Source of the DNA: a virus
Length of the DNA stretch: 64,000 nt
IMG/VR virus record: IMGVR_UViG_3300008448_014963
Location: 1 to 64,000 of that record
Reading direction: 5' to 3' (one strand)
Below the pieces are notes generated by a model. That model worked only from the letters and a program-made list of their open reading frames with translations, was not told where the DNA came from and searched no databases. Of this stretch, positions 23,827-32,531 are shown piece by piece (within the stretch, counting starts at the first letter, position 1; the number at the start of each line of letters is the position of its first letter). The position numbers were made by a program, and so were the translations under genes.

Positions 23827-24429
23827 ATGGAAAATATAGAAGAAATTGATGTTGAGCATCTTGATAAAGAATTGAGCCCCTTTGCTTATAAATGGACCAA
23901 AGGTGACAATAATGGAACTGTTTGTGAATATAGTGACGTGTTCAAAGATCCAACTAGTGGTGTTATTTGGGTCAATTTCAAAGACGGTACTCGCATCAAC
24001 TACGCTCTTTTGAATGATTATATGATTCAAATAGATCCTGTTCCCGCGCAAACACTAAATTCTTTACCACAATCTACCACTCCCACGATCAATTCAACCA
24101 AACCGCTTGGAGCAAGAAATGTCATGGTGGTTGAAACACCGTCAGTGGTAACTGTTTCTTCAAATCCAATTACTTCATTATTAGAGAAGCAAAAACCTAA
24201 CTGGGTAGAGGTTGGGATTAAGCTCAAATTGAATCTTCCAACTAAAAGCCTTTATAATATCCTCACTACGTCTTTTGAGGATGCGGATAAAGAAATCATT
24301 GAATTTGTTGTTAATGATTTAGATATTGAGATCATTAAGGACAGTTTAAGACAGAATATTCGAGAGATATATAAAGGTAACCATGCAAATATTCGAAAAA
24401 GCGGAAACGATCTCCCTTCGGAAGACTAA
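23827..24429 (+). CDS. Protein of unknown function (200 aa)
   Basis: 200 residues from ATG 23827 (a TTG at 23779 inside the previous gene is not needed). An N-terminal part to about residue 75 looks like a small beta domain (TVCEYSDVFKD, GVIWVNFKDGTRINY), then a Pro/Thr/Ser-rich linker, then a helical C-terminal domain (GIKLKLNLPTKSLYNIL). No known family. The last 47 nt overlap the Nudix gene in another frame. Confidence 0.65.
   Translation: MENIEEIDVEHLDKELSPFAYKWTKGDNNGTVCEYSDVFKDPTSGVIWVNFKDGTRINYALLNDYMIQIDPVPAQTLNSLPQSTTPTINSTKPLGARNVMVVETPSVVTVSSNPITSLLEKQKPNWVEVGIKLKLNLPTKSLYNILTTSFEDADKEIIEFVVNDLDIEIIKDSLRQNIREIYKGNHANIRKSGNDLPSED
24366..24373 (+). promoter_or_regulatory. GATATATA box inside an upstream gene
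   Basis: GATATATA followed by AAGGTAACC and ATG 24383. It lies within the coding sequence of the preceding gene. AAGG 5 nt before the ATG could also be a weak ribosome site. Confidence 0.45.
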
Positions 24430-24943
24430 AAACACCGAAAGTGTAGAGATAGACGGTAAAATTTTCATCAGACAGATAAATCCTGGTGTTATCATTATGC
24501 CTTATACCTTGGACAAAGATGGCGTTCCTGATCAAATCGGAGTTCTAAGTGAGGTCTTAGATCAAAGACCTGGAGGAATGGCTAAGACGTTGATCACAGG
24601 ATCGCAAGATGATGATGACAAAAATATATTTCAAACTGCAGTAAGAGAGCTCATGGAAGAATCTGGTTTTTCTGTTGACGATCTTAAAAGATGGAATTTC
24701 TTAGGTACATTATACACATCAAAATTAGTCCTTAATTCTAATCCTTGTTTTGCAGTCAATATAACGGGATTAGTTTCTGAAGAAAAAACCACTGATGGAT
24801 CTAGTTCAGAGAAAGATTCAAAGTTTGAACTAATTTCTGTGGATGAGGCATTAGATCTTGAGGATTCTTTGGTTAGCACACTATTCATCAAAACATTCAA
24901 AAATCTTTTCAATAAAACAACAAAGGAAAATGAACTTACCTAA
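24383..24943 (+). CDS. Nudix hydrolase
   Basis: 186 residues. The Nudix core is AVRELMEESGF near residue 88, giving the metal-binding RE-x-x-EE. The preceding Gly-rich part (GSQDDDDKN) is irregular and the usual first Glu of the box is replaced by Lys, so the box is slightly degenerate. T4-like phages carry Nudix enzymes that act on dinucleoside polyphosphates, ADP-ribose or RNA caps. The substrate is not visible here. It overlaps the upstream gene by 47 nt and the small basic gene by 14 nt. Confidence 0.8.
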   Translation: MQIFEKAETISLRKTKNTESVEIDGKIFIRQINPGVIIMPYTLDKDGVPDQIGVLSEVLDQRPGGMAKTLITGSQDDDDKNIFQTAVRELMEESGFSVDDLKRWNFLGTLYTSKLVLNSNPCFAVNITGLVSEEKTTDGSSSEKDSKFELISVDEALDLEDSLVSTLFIKTFKNLFNKTTKENELT

Positions 24944-25094
24944 TAGAAAGGAAAGAAGAAAACTCGCCAAAGAGATGGGTCTTCTGAAGAAAGAAAACAA
25001 CAAAAAAACATCCGGCTCATCTGGATCACTTGGTAAGTTAATTCATTTGAGAAATTTAACTGAGCAAAGGAATCTTAATAAAAAAACAGATTAA
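24930..25094 (+). CDS. Small basic protein (54 aa)
   Basis: 54 residues, start ATG 24930 overlapping the Nudix stop by 14 nt. It has a strongly basic N-terminal helix (NRKERRKLAKEMGLLKK), a Ser/Gly linker and a second basic helix. A longer frame from 24858 is discarded as shadow. Probably nucleic-acid or ribosome binding by charge alone. Confidence 0.55.
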   Translation: MNLPNRKERRKLAKEMGLLKKENNKKTSGSSGSLGKLIHLRNLTEQRNLNKKTD

Positions 25095-25103
25095 TTTTTT
25101 CTA

Positions 25104-25427
25104 GTGCTGTCTAAATCATTTATAGTCACTAAAGCGGACAAAGTCAAAACTGTCCAATTGCAAAGCTGTGATGTTTATCCGATTGATGTAAATTCTTGGT
25201 TTAAGCAAAACAACTTGTCTCCTTCTAGCATGAATGAAATAAGGCAATACATTTTTGAAGAATGGCTTCATAAAAAAATATTAAGCTCAAAATCTAAGGT
25301 TTCTTCTGGTTGCTCTTTAGTTGTTGTTTACGATTCTCCCACTGACCCTTTTGTTTCCTTATTAAAACAAAAAATATCCACGATTTTCGAATGTGAATTT
25401 TGTGAGGTAGTTTTAATAACGGAATAA
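25104..25427 (+). CDS. Protein of unknown function (107 aa)
   Basis: 107 residues from a GTG at 25104. It reads as a compact alpha/beta protein (SLVVVYDSPTDPFVSLLKQKI, CEVVLITE at the C-terminus). No family recognised. It is the last gene before the virion module; a GTATATAC box and a new unit follow 10 nt later. Confidence 0.6.
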   Translation: MLSKSFIVTKADKVKTVQLQSCDVYPIDVNSWFKQNNLSPSSMNEIRQYIFEEWLHKKILSSKSKVSSGCSLVVVYDSPTDPFVSLLKQKISTIFECEFCEVVLITE

Positions 25428-25437
25428 CCAATCGGGG

Positions 25438-25443
25438 TATATA
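25438..25443 (+). promoter_or_regulatory. TATATA box before the tail/hub module
   Basis: GGGGTATATACAGT directly precedes ATG 25448, a 4-nt gap. It marks the start of the long 25.4-38.7 kb structural operon. Confidence 0.5.
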
Positions 25444-25447
25444 CAGT

Positions 25448-27301
25448 ATGGGAGTTCCTAATACAGATTCAATCAAAAATGGGATCAGTGGTGCATCCTC
25501 TGGAGGAAGTGTAGCAGATCCTACAGTACAGAGGTTCGCTACTGGTATTTATGTTTCAGCAGCAGATAAAACTTTTGCTACTTATGAGTTAAGTGAACTT
25601 AATGATCTTCCCAAAAGCTTATTTTATGATGCTGCAACTTCTGATGGAGTCTATTCTGGTCTTTTTGCATATTATGTTCTTGGAAAAAATACACAAGGTA
25701 AAAAGGTAAGATACGATCTTTCTGAAACTACTGAGTACCTCCAAGAGATAACCCCGAGAGTGTCAAGAAATCCGACTGCTAAAATGATTATTGACACAGT
25801 ATCAGGTACATCAACATCAGGTTCTGTACCTGCTTTTATGGATCCAAACAGTCCATACCGAGGACAGGTTTATAACGTGAAAGATTTTATTTTTTGTAAG
25901 CACTACGGAATAATTCCAAACAATAGAATGCTTACTCTGAGAAGATTCCCATATCCCACTTTGGATTCTTTGAGAATTTTACCACCCAAACCAGCAAGTA
26001 TTAAACTTGCAAATGGGAAAGTTACAGTGGAAGAAGCTAGTATTGGTGGTTTAAGAGACCGATTGGAAGATCGCAATGCTTCAGAAAATACAACGCTTCC
26101 TGTTGCACAGGCAGTCACATATTTTGGTGAAGGCACTGGAAATAATCTTACTCCTATACTCGGAATAAGCACAGGTCTTAATTTTAGCTATGACACACAA
26201 GAGCCTCTAAAAAATGAGCAAACTGGTGACCCTGGTTTGATGAATTCACCTTTTGGAGACCTAATAAAATCCTTCATATCTAGTGGTAATAATAATTTAG
26301 ACGTTGAAGGACTTGACAAATTACTTGGTACATTTACGTCACCACAAAAAAATATAAATGCGCTAAGGAGAAAGCTATTAGATGGAGCCACATCAGGTGA
26401 TGGTCCACTTTCGAAGAAGATTTTTGTTAATGTCAATACAGTCAACAAAATGATGACGAGAAAGCAGGGATTTACTGGTGGTGATGAACAATCGTCTTTC
26501 ACTTTGACGTTTGATTATAATTTAACATCAGTAGGAACAGTAAATTCTAAATTACTTTTCCTTGATTTAATGACGAATCTATTGTCGATTGGAACAGATT
26601 ACGGACAATTCCTATCTCCTGAACTTCGATTAGAACAAACTAGTGTAGGTCTAGGTTTCCCTGGAGGCGCAAAAGGATACGCTAAATCTATTGTTGATCC
26701 GATTGGATACATCAAAGACCAAGTTTCGAATATTCTTTCTGAGCAAAATGTCAATAATATAGCTTCTGCTGAGGGATCATTAAAAAGTGATATAGAACAG
26801 GCAACAAACGAAATCAAACAGTTTATCGCAGATCCAAGTAAAGGTATTCCAAAAGATGGCAAGTTCTATAACTCTATAGCAGTAATGCTAAGTGATTTGT
26901 TCTTAAGAAAAGTTTATTATCAACCCATAATGCTTAGTGGATACCCAGTTGGTGAATGGCATTTAGTTGTTGGAAATCCATTGAATCCTATCGCAATGAT
27001 AGGAAACTTAGTTTGCACAAATGTTAAAATCAATTTTGGAGATGATCTAGGTCCAGATGATTTTCCAACAGAACTAACAGCATCTTTCACTCTTTCTCCA
27101 GGAAGACAAAGACACAGAGGAGATTGGGAATCTATGTTCAATAGAGGTAATGGTAGATTATACTTAGGCCAATTGGTTGAAAGCACAGAAACTACAGAGG
27201 CTTACATTAATACTTCAGGATTAAGAGTAAATGAACAAAGCCTAGACAATTTGATCTTGCAAGGGGCACCAAATAACAATCTGGGGAATACCAGCAACTA
27301 A
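25448..27301 (+). CDS. Putative tail/baseplate structural protein (617 aa)
   Basis: 617 residues without catalytic motifs. Segments such as SSFTLTFDYNLTSVGTVNSK near residue 355 and the C-terminal PVGEWHLVVGNPLNPIAMIG with ELTASFTLSPGRQRHRGDW look like a tail-tube-type beta barrel. The Cys-containing FIFCKHYGIIPNNRM near 155 is notable. It directly precedes LysM, hub and spike genes, which is the place of a tube-initiator or baseplate protein in contractile-tail phages. The exact T4 counterpart is not assignable by eye. Confidence 0.6.
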   Translation: MGVPNTDSIKNGISGASSGGSVADPTVQRFATGIYVSAADKTFATYELSELNDLPKSLFYDAATSDGVYSGLFAYYVLGKNTQGKKVRYDLSETTEYLQEITPRVSRNPTAKMIIDTVSGTSTSGSVPAFMDPNSPYRGQVYNVKDFIFCKHYGIIPNNRMLTLRRFPYPTLDSLRILPPKPASIKLANGKVTVEEASIGGLRDRLEDRNASENTTLPVAQAVTYFGEGTGNNLTPILGISTGLNFSYDTQEPLKNEQTGDPGLMNSPFGDLIKSFISSGNNNLDVEGLDKLLGTFTSPQKNINALRRKLLDGATSGDGPLSKKIFVNVNTVNKMMTRKQGFTGGDEQSSFTLTFDYNLTSVGTVNSKLLFLDLMTNLLSIGTDYGQFLSPELRLEQTSVGLGFPGGAKGYAKSIVDPIGYIKDQVSNILSEQNVNNIASAEGSLKSDIEQATNEIKQFIADPSKGIPKDGKFYNSIAVMLSDLFLRKVYYQPIMLSGYPVGEWHLVVGNPLNPIAMIGNLVCTNVKINFGDDLGPDDFPTELTASFTLSPGRQRHRGDWESMFNRGNGRLYLGQLVESTETTEAYINTSGLRVNEQSLDNLILQGAPNNNLGNTSN

Positions 27302-27311
27302 ATAACACAAT

Positions 27312-27917
27312 ATGCTTTCAATTGATATAATAGACTCTAAACCTTTTTTTGTTAATCCAAAAACTAAGGTTCAATCTGTGGATCTTTTGACACCATCATG
27401 GGATCCCAAAAATATCAGATACTCTCTGCGAACACTTGCAATAGTAACAGAGGAAACGGAAATGAGAGCTGACTTAGTTGCTCTCTCATATATGGGAAAT
27501 TCTGCAGAATTAGGAAGCTTATTAAAACTTAATAATATCTCTAATCCACTTACAGTGAAATCTGGAGAAATCCTAGCTGTTCCTGGGGAAACAATGGTAA
27601 GGGATCTTTTCAATAGTGGTAGAGCAGTTACTAACCAAAAACAAAAAGCTAAATCTTTCAGAAAGGAGCTACAAGAGAAGATTTCACAAGTTAGTCAAGA
27701 AAGACTGGAATACCTTAATTCAAAGAATATTTCGAATTTAGCTGATGTTCCACTTCCGACTAATTTATTACAAGAGGGTCAACAACAAATACTAGTTGCT
27801 GATGGAAAACTTTTATTTGGTCCAGATATAGGTCAATGTAAAACTAAAGCGAAGAAAAACGTATCTGTTACTGATATTAAAACGAAACTTGCACAGAAAA
27901 ACATTTTTAGAAGATAA
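27312..27917 (+). CDS. LysM-type baseplate protein (gp53/XkdP-like)
   Basis: 201 residues. Residues about 47-95 form a LysM-like domain: RADLVALSYMGNSAELGSLL then NNISNPLTVKSGEILAVPG. In T4 the wedge protein gp53 carries a LysM fold, and in SPO1/PBSX-type phages a LysM protein (XkdP) lies just before the hub gene, which is the order seen here. The C-terminal half is helical and basic. It starts 10 nt after the upstream stop and 5 nt precede the hub gene. Confidence 0.7.
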   Translation: MLSIDIIDSKPFFVNPKTKVQSVDLLTPSWDPKNIRYSLRTLAIVTEETEMRADLVALSYMGNSAELGSLLKLNNISNPLTVKSGEILAVPGETMVRDLFNSGRAVTNQKQKAKSFRKELQEKISQVSQERLEYLNSKNISNLADVPLPTNLLQEGQQQILVADGKLLFGPDIGQCKTKAKKNVSVTDIKTKLAQKNIFRR

Positions 27918-27922
27918 AACTT

Positions 27923-29548
27923 ATGGCAGAATTTAATGTAAGAAAAGCAATTCTCCAATATCGCAATCCTGATATATTTCTGGACGAACTTTCTGTGCTT
28001 GATACTTCATCGCAAGAGGGCAACACTCAAGTAAATGATGAAAAATCAAATAATATCCAGAAGAAGTGGTTCGGTATGGCAGAGCCACTGATCCGGATTA
28101 ATAGTGTTATTGTAAAGGGACTATCATATTTTCAATTGGATATGACAGGATTCAAACCCACCGCAATATTCAGATTTCAAACGATCGACGAGAGATTTAT
28201 TTTCACATCCTTTCCTAAGGATGGCGACATATTTTCAATTTATATCAGGGCTTTAGGTGAAATGTTTAAGCCTATAAGAATGGACTTCATTGTGACTGAG
28301 GTCATTTCCCCTTTTTCTAGAGCTAACACAGTGAGTGATGAAAATAACTTTGAACCCTCTACTGGAAGATTCCAAACTTATACAGTCAAGGGCGAAGTTA
28401 GAATTCCTAAATTATATAGGCATAATTCTGCAGCTTACAAAGGAACAAGTTCTGATGTTTTAATTAAAATGGCTGAAGAATTAAATCTAGGATACGCTTC
28501 TAATGAACCAAAAACAAATGATTCGATGACTTGGATTTCTCCAAGTACTGAATACGAAAACGCAATAAAACACATTGTCAATAGTTCTTGGTTAGGAGAA
28601 CAAGATTATTTTGATTGTTGGATTGATCAATATTACAACTTGAATCTTGTTAATTTAAAAAAACAGTTTGATGAACAAAATTCCACAATCGAAACGATAA
28701 GAATGGCTTATGGAGCGGACTACACTCCAGATTTAGCGCCTGGTGCAGAAACTGCTGAGGTTGAGTTTCCGATTCTATTAACAAACCAAACGAGCTATAG
28801 TAAATCCCCTTTATTTATCACAGCAATGTCATTACAGCACAATGCTGGACAAATTAATAATGATATAGGATATTTTCAAAATCTTCAATTTTACGACTCC
28901 AATCTGACATCTGACAAACCCAAAAATAAGTTCGTTAGCTATAAAATTGAGTCTGTTACAAATAGAGATTTAGGGGCAAGAGACGCTTTGAACAAAGGAA
29001 GACTAGGTGAATCTCTTTATAAAGAGGAAGTTAAAAACACTTACGCTGGAACAATTTATTTCGATAATGTTCATGAAAATTTTCAGCAAGCACAAGTTCA
29101 GAATATCTTAAATAGGAACGATAGTTATAAAATTCTTCTTAAGGTTAAGAACAGAGCTTGGACACCATTTATTTATAGAGGACAAACGTTTCCTGTTAAT
29201 ATAGTTCAAGAGGGAAGTAGCACTATTTCCGGAGATTCAAAATACACTGCCGCAGGTGGTGACGGAACCTCATTAGCACCACCACCAGATAAAAGAGTAC
29301 CGAATACTTTTTTGTCAGGAAATTATGTTGTACTTGGTTTCACTATTGAATACAATAAAAAAGATGGAATGCACCAAACTTTGCTTTTAGGCAAAAAGCA
29401 ATGGTCACTCAATCCTGGAATTGCTTCTGATCCTTCTCCTTTAAATCCTAAAGAGAATGATCCGAACTTTAATGATCTTGTAGAAAATGCTTCTTCGATT
29501 TTGCAGGAAGATATAGGAAGCATCAAGAGCGATATATTTGGAAAATAA
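27923..29548 (+). CDS. Baseplate hub protein (gp27/XkdQ-like)
   Basis: 541 residues. The arrangement fits a gp27-type hub: a beta-rich N-terminal domain with FRFQTIDERFIFTSFPKDGD, a middle helical part with GTSSDVLIKMAEELNLGY and a strand-helix unit ISPSTEYENAIKHIV, then FDCWIDQYYNLNLVNL. A later beta domain (NRAWTPFIYRGQTFPVNIV) and YVVLGFTIEYNK ends the fold. These correspond to the repeated barrel domains of hub proteins. It lies between the LysM gene and the spike gene with only one gene between. The assignment is by fold pattern and position. Confidence 0.62.
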   Translation: MAEFNVRKAILQYRNPDIFLDELSVLDTSSQEGNTQVNDEKSNNIQKKWFGMAEPLIRINSVIVKGLSYFQLDMTGFKPTAIFRFQTIDERFIFTSFPKDGDIFSIYIRALGEMFKPIRMDFIVTEVISPFSRANTVSDENNFEPSTGRFQTYTVKGEVRIPKLYRHNSAAYKGTSSDVLIKMAEELNLGYASNEPKTNDSMTWISPSTEYENAIKHIVNSSWLGEQDYFDCWIDQYYNLNLVNLKKQFDEQNSTIETIRMAYGADYTPDLAPGAETAEVEFPILLTNQTSYSKSPLFITAMSLQHNAGQINNDIGYFQNLQFYDSNLTSDKPKNKFVSYKIESVTNRDLGARDALNKGRLGESLYKEEVKNTYAGTIYFDNVHENFQQAQVQNILNRNDSYKILLKVKNRAWTPFIYRGQTFPVNIVQEGSSTISGDSKYTAAGGDGTSLAPPPDKRVPNTFLSGNYVVLGFTIEYNKKDGMHQTLLLGKKQWSLNPGIASDPSPLNPKENDPNFNDLVENASSILQEDIGSIKSDIFGK

Positions 29549-29557
29549 AAGAAAGAA

Positions 29558-32515
29558 ATGGCAGATTTTATATCGGATTTTGGTTCAGGATTAGCTGGTA
29601 ACGTTTTACCTACTGGAGATATCTTAAACAGAAAAATAGATTTCCAGAGAGAGAAATTTCTGAAGGGAATTTCATCTACGAAACACGGAAAGAAAGAAGA
29701 TCCTACCTACATCTATTTCAAGTTTATGTTCGACTTTGGGAACAATTCCTTAATAGACGAGGAAACCTTTTTAGCCCCTTCCCCGTTATTTAGATCTTAT
29801 TCAGCTAATGGTGTTGGTAACATTAACGCGGCTGCAGGAGATCTTGAGGCAAGAACATTAGAAGCACTCAGAAGTGGAAAGAATCCTTCAGATATTACCG
29901 GAATATCTAATGATATACAAAATCTTACAAATTCAGGATTTGGAACTTCCCAAGATTATTTTTATGGATCAAAGGGAAAAATTCCCAGCAGAGCAAATTA
30001 TGGATTCTTTCCCGCTAACTCCCCTCTTGCCTATATGGGAGCACAACAATTTTTATATCAAAGATCTCAGAAAAGACAGCAAATGCTTGAAGCTTTTAAA
30101 AGGGGATTAGATTTCGTTAATAAAAATTGTCCATACTACTTCCAAAATGTTAGTGGATTAGATCAGCTTTTAAAAACTGATATCAAAAATTACCACAAAA
30201 AGGGAAGTATTCCAAAAAGGGCAGGAACTTTAAGCATAGATTGTTTAGAATCAATCGACATGAGAATATTTGGTCTTTCAGAACTTTATCGAAAGGCTAT
30301 TTATGACTACACTTACCACAGAGTTATGCTCCCTGAGAATCTCAGAAAGTTCAGAATGTGGCTGATAGTAACTGAGATAAGAAATATTCAACTCACATAT
30401 GGAATCAACGATATTCTGAACCCTTTCCAGATTCCTTCTGTAGCACAAGCAGCTAACTTTTTAGATAGCTTTAATAGCCAAACTGGTTTGTTGAATAATA
30501 CAGAAGGACTTTTACAAAGATCTACAAATGCCGAAGATCCGGGAAATGACAAATTCGGATCTTATACTTTAGGACCTTATGCTTTCATTTACCAATTTGA
30601 TCAGTGTGAATTTGACTTCGATGAAACATTTCCTTCTTATGCGTCAATTGACAACAAAGGAGGTCAATCAGTCTCCACAAAGTTTAAGATACACGTGGGA
30701 AGAGTAAGGGATCATAAAATTCAGTTCAATCAGTTAGCAGATGTCATTCAGAAAAACGATAACATCAAAAGCATGGTTATTTCTGATCTTTGGGAAAACC
30801 CTAAGTCAGATTACAATTTTTCAGATTACGCTAACAGCACTGGATTCGGTGATGCTTTTGTGGATCCCGGGGGAAATGCAGGACAGTTTGCTGCAGAACT
30901 TGCATCTAACTTTATTAACAATACTGTTGCAGATTTAACTAATCAAGGTGTATCCATCGTTCAGGGAGCGTTACTTGGAAATATTTACGGATTAGGTGGT
31001 GTAAATGCAGGACAAGCTTTATCCAGTGTTCAAAGCTTGGTGAGCACTATCCAAGCAGGAGTTCCTAACCCATTCCAGGACAACACGCCACAAGCTAGAG
31101 GACTTGGAGGTCCTACAGAAAGACAATACCCAACAATAAATTCGGATGTGTATCCTGATGTTAACGGACAAGCTGGACAAAATCTTGGAAATGTTTTACC
31201 CAATTCAGGAGCAGGAACAACCAATCTTCAAGATGATGTTTACAACAACGTTCCTGGAACTGATTTAGGCGCTCCAGAAAGACAATATCCAACAGTCTCT
31301 ACAGACGAATATAATAACGTTCCTGGTCCAGATCTTGGAGTTCCACAGAGAGTTTATCCAACAATAAATTCTGATGTTTACGGAAACGTACCTGGAAATG
31401 ATTTAGGTGTTCCTGATAGACAATATCCACCAGTAAACTCTGATGAATATGGCGATGTACCTGGATCAGATCTTGGTGTTCCTCAAAGAGTTTATCCAAC
31501 TCTTAATGATGATCTTTATAATAATGTACCTGGATCGGATCTTGGCCCGCCACAAAGACTCTATCCAAATGTACAAGGGAATGATGAATATTCAGATGTC
31601 CCCGGTGCAGATTTAGGCGTTCCTTTAAGAGCTTATACAGAACCAAAAGGTGATGTTTATCCGGATGTCCCAGGCACAGATCTTGGAGCACCAGAAAGAG
31701 CCTATCCTGGCCCTCCTGCAGGTGATGAGTTCAAAGGAGTACCTGGTAAAGATCTGGGTGTTCCTGATAGAGTATATTCTGAGCCTACTGGTGACTTATA
31801 TCCAGGGGTTCCTGGACCCGACTTGGGAGCACCTGATAGGCAATATAAAGTACCTCCACCAAAAGATGAGTACACTGAAGTTCCTGGTAAAGATTCAGGT
31901 CCACTGGGAAGAATTTATGATGAACCTAAGGGTGATGCTTACCCGGGAGTTCCTGGACCTGATTTAGGAGGGACTGAAAGGGTTTATAATGCTCCTCCTC
32001 CTAAAGATGAATACAAAAACGTACCTGGTTCGGAACTTGGTGCACTAGCAAGAGTTTACAAAACTCCAGATGGTGATGTTTATCCTGATGTGCCTGGAAA
32101 AGACTTAGGAGCACCTACCAGAGAATACAAACCAGTCACACCAAAAGATGAATACACAGGGGTTCCTGGTCGGGATCTTGGAGGTTTGGGAAGAGTGTAC
32201 GAATCAGTCAACGATGACTCCTATCCAACTGTTCCAGGAATAGATTTAGGTGCACCAGCAAGAACTTATCCCGGAGCAAAAGCTCCCGATGAATTCCCTA
32301 CAGTACCTGGATCATCGCTCTCTGCACCAGAAAGACAATATCCACCAACAAATGAGGACGTTTACGCTAATGTACCTGGATCTCTCTTAGGAGGATCTGA
32401 CAGAATTTACCCAAGAGCTTTTGGTAACGCGGAATATAATGTTCCTCCTTCAGCCCCAGTAAACCTTGGAAGAGTTTACCCTAAATCAAATAACAATGAA
32501 AACCCTAGCATTTAA
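29558..32515 (+). CDS. Baseplate-associated protein with 17 VPG-x-DLG repeats (985 aa)
   Basis: 985 residues. Residues 1-540 form a structural domain (IYFKFMFDFGNN near 50, FKIHVGRVRDHKIQF near 380). Residues about 559-952 are 17 units of 22-24 residues with the core VPGxDLGxPxRxYP; linkers alternate between D-(V/L/A/S)-Y and D-E-(Y/F), giving a two-unit super-period. The C-terminal 30 residues are degenerate repeats. The repeats are Pro/Gly-rich and probably extended, as in a fibre or tether. It lies between the hub and spike genes. No such phage protein is known to me. Confidence 0.75.
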   Translation: MADFISDFGSGLAGNVLPTGDILNRKIDFQREKFLKGISSTKHGKKEDPTYIYFKFMFDFGNNSLIDEETFLAPSPLFRSYSANGVGNINAAAGDLEARTLEALRSGKNPSDITGISNDIQNLTNSGFGTSQDYFYGSKGKIPSRANYGFFPANSPLAYMGAQQFLYQRSQKRQQMLEAFKRGLDFVNKNCPYYFQNVSGLDQLLKTDIKNYHKKGSIPKRAGTLSIDCLESIDMRIFGLSELYRKAIYDYTYHRVMLPENLRKFRMWLIVTEIRNIQLTYGINDILNPFQIPSVAQAANFLDSFNSQTGLLNNTEGLLQRSTNAEDPGNDKFGSYTLGPYAFIYQFDQCEFDFDETFPSYASIDNKGGQSVSTKFKIHVGRVRDHKIQFNQLADVIQKNDNIKSMVISDLWENPKSDYNFSDYANSTGFGDAFVDPGGNAGQFAAELASNFINNTVADLTNQGVSIVQGALLGNIYGLGGVNAGQALSSVQSLVSTIQAGVPNPFQDNTPQARGLGGPTERQYPTINSDVYPDVNGQAGQNLGNVLPNSGAGTTNLQDDVYNNVPGTDLGAPERQYPTVSTDEYNNVPGPDLGVPQRVYPTINSDVYGNVPGNDLGVPDRQYPPVNSDEYGDVPGSDLGVPQRVYPTLNDDLYNNVPGSDLGPPQRLYPNVQGNDEYSDVPGADLGVPLRAYTEPKGDVYPDVPGTDLGAPERAYPGPPAGDEFKGVPGKDLGVPDRVYSEPTGDLYPGVPGPDLGAPDRQYKVPPPKDEYTEVPGKDSGPLGRIYDEPKGDAYPGVPGPDLGGTERVYNAPPPKDEYKNVPGSELGALARVYKTPDGDVYPDVPGKDLGAPTREYKPVTPKDEYTGVPGRDLGGLGRVYESVNDDSYPTVPGIDLGAPARTYPGAKAPDEFPTVPGSSLSAPERQYPPTNEDVYANVPGSLLGGSDRIYPRAFGNAEYNVPPSAPVNLGRVYPKSNNNENPSI
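31232..32412 (+). repeat. 17-unit coding repeat, about 69 nt per unit
   Basis: Each unit encodes D-x-Y-x-x-V-P-G-x-D-L-G-x-P-x-R-x-Y plus 4-6 linker residues. Nucleotide identity between units is modest while the amino-acid core is kept, so the array is old and under protein-level selection. Alternating linkers (D-V-Y versus D-E-Y) show that pairs of units were the duplication step. Confidence 0.85.
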
Positions 32516-32531
32516 AATTCTATAATTTAGT

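Noticed and set aside
24858-24929. N-terminal extension of the 54-aa basic protein
   Set aside because: It lies wholly inside the Nudix gene and reads as frame-shadow sequence.
31232-32412. CRISPR-like or DNA-level satellite array
   Set aside because: The repeats are in-frame, diverged at the nucleotide level and conserved in amino acids, so they are protein repeats.
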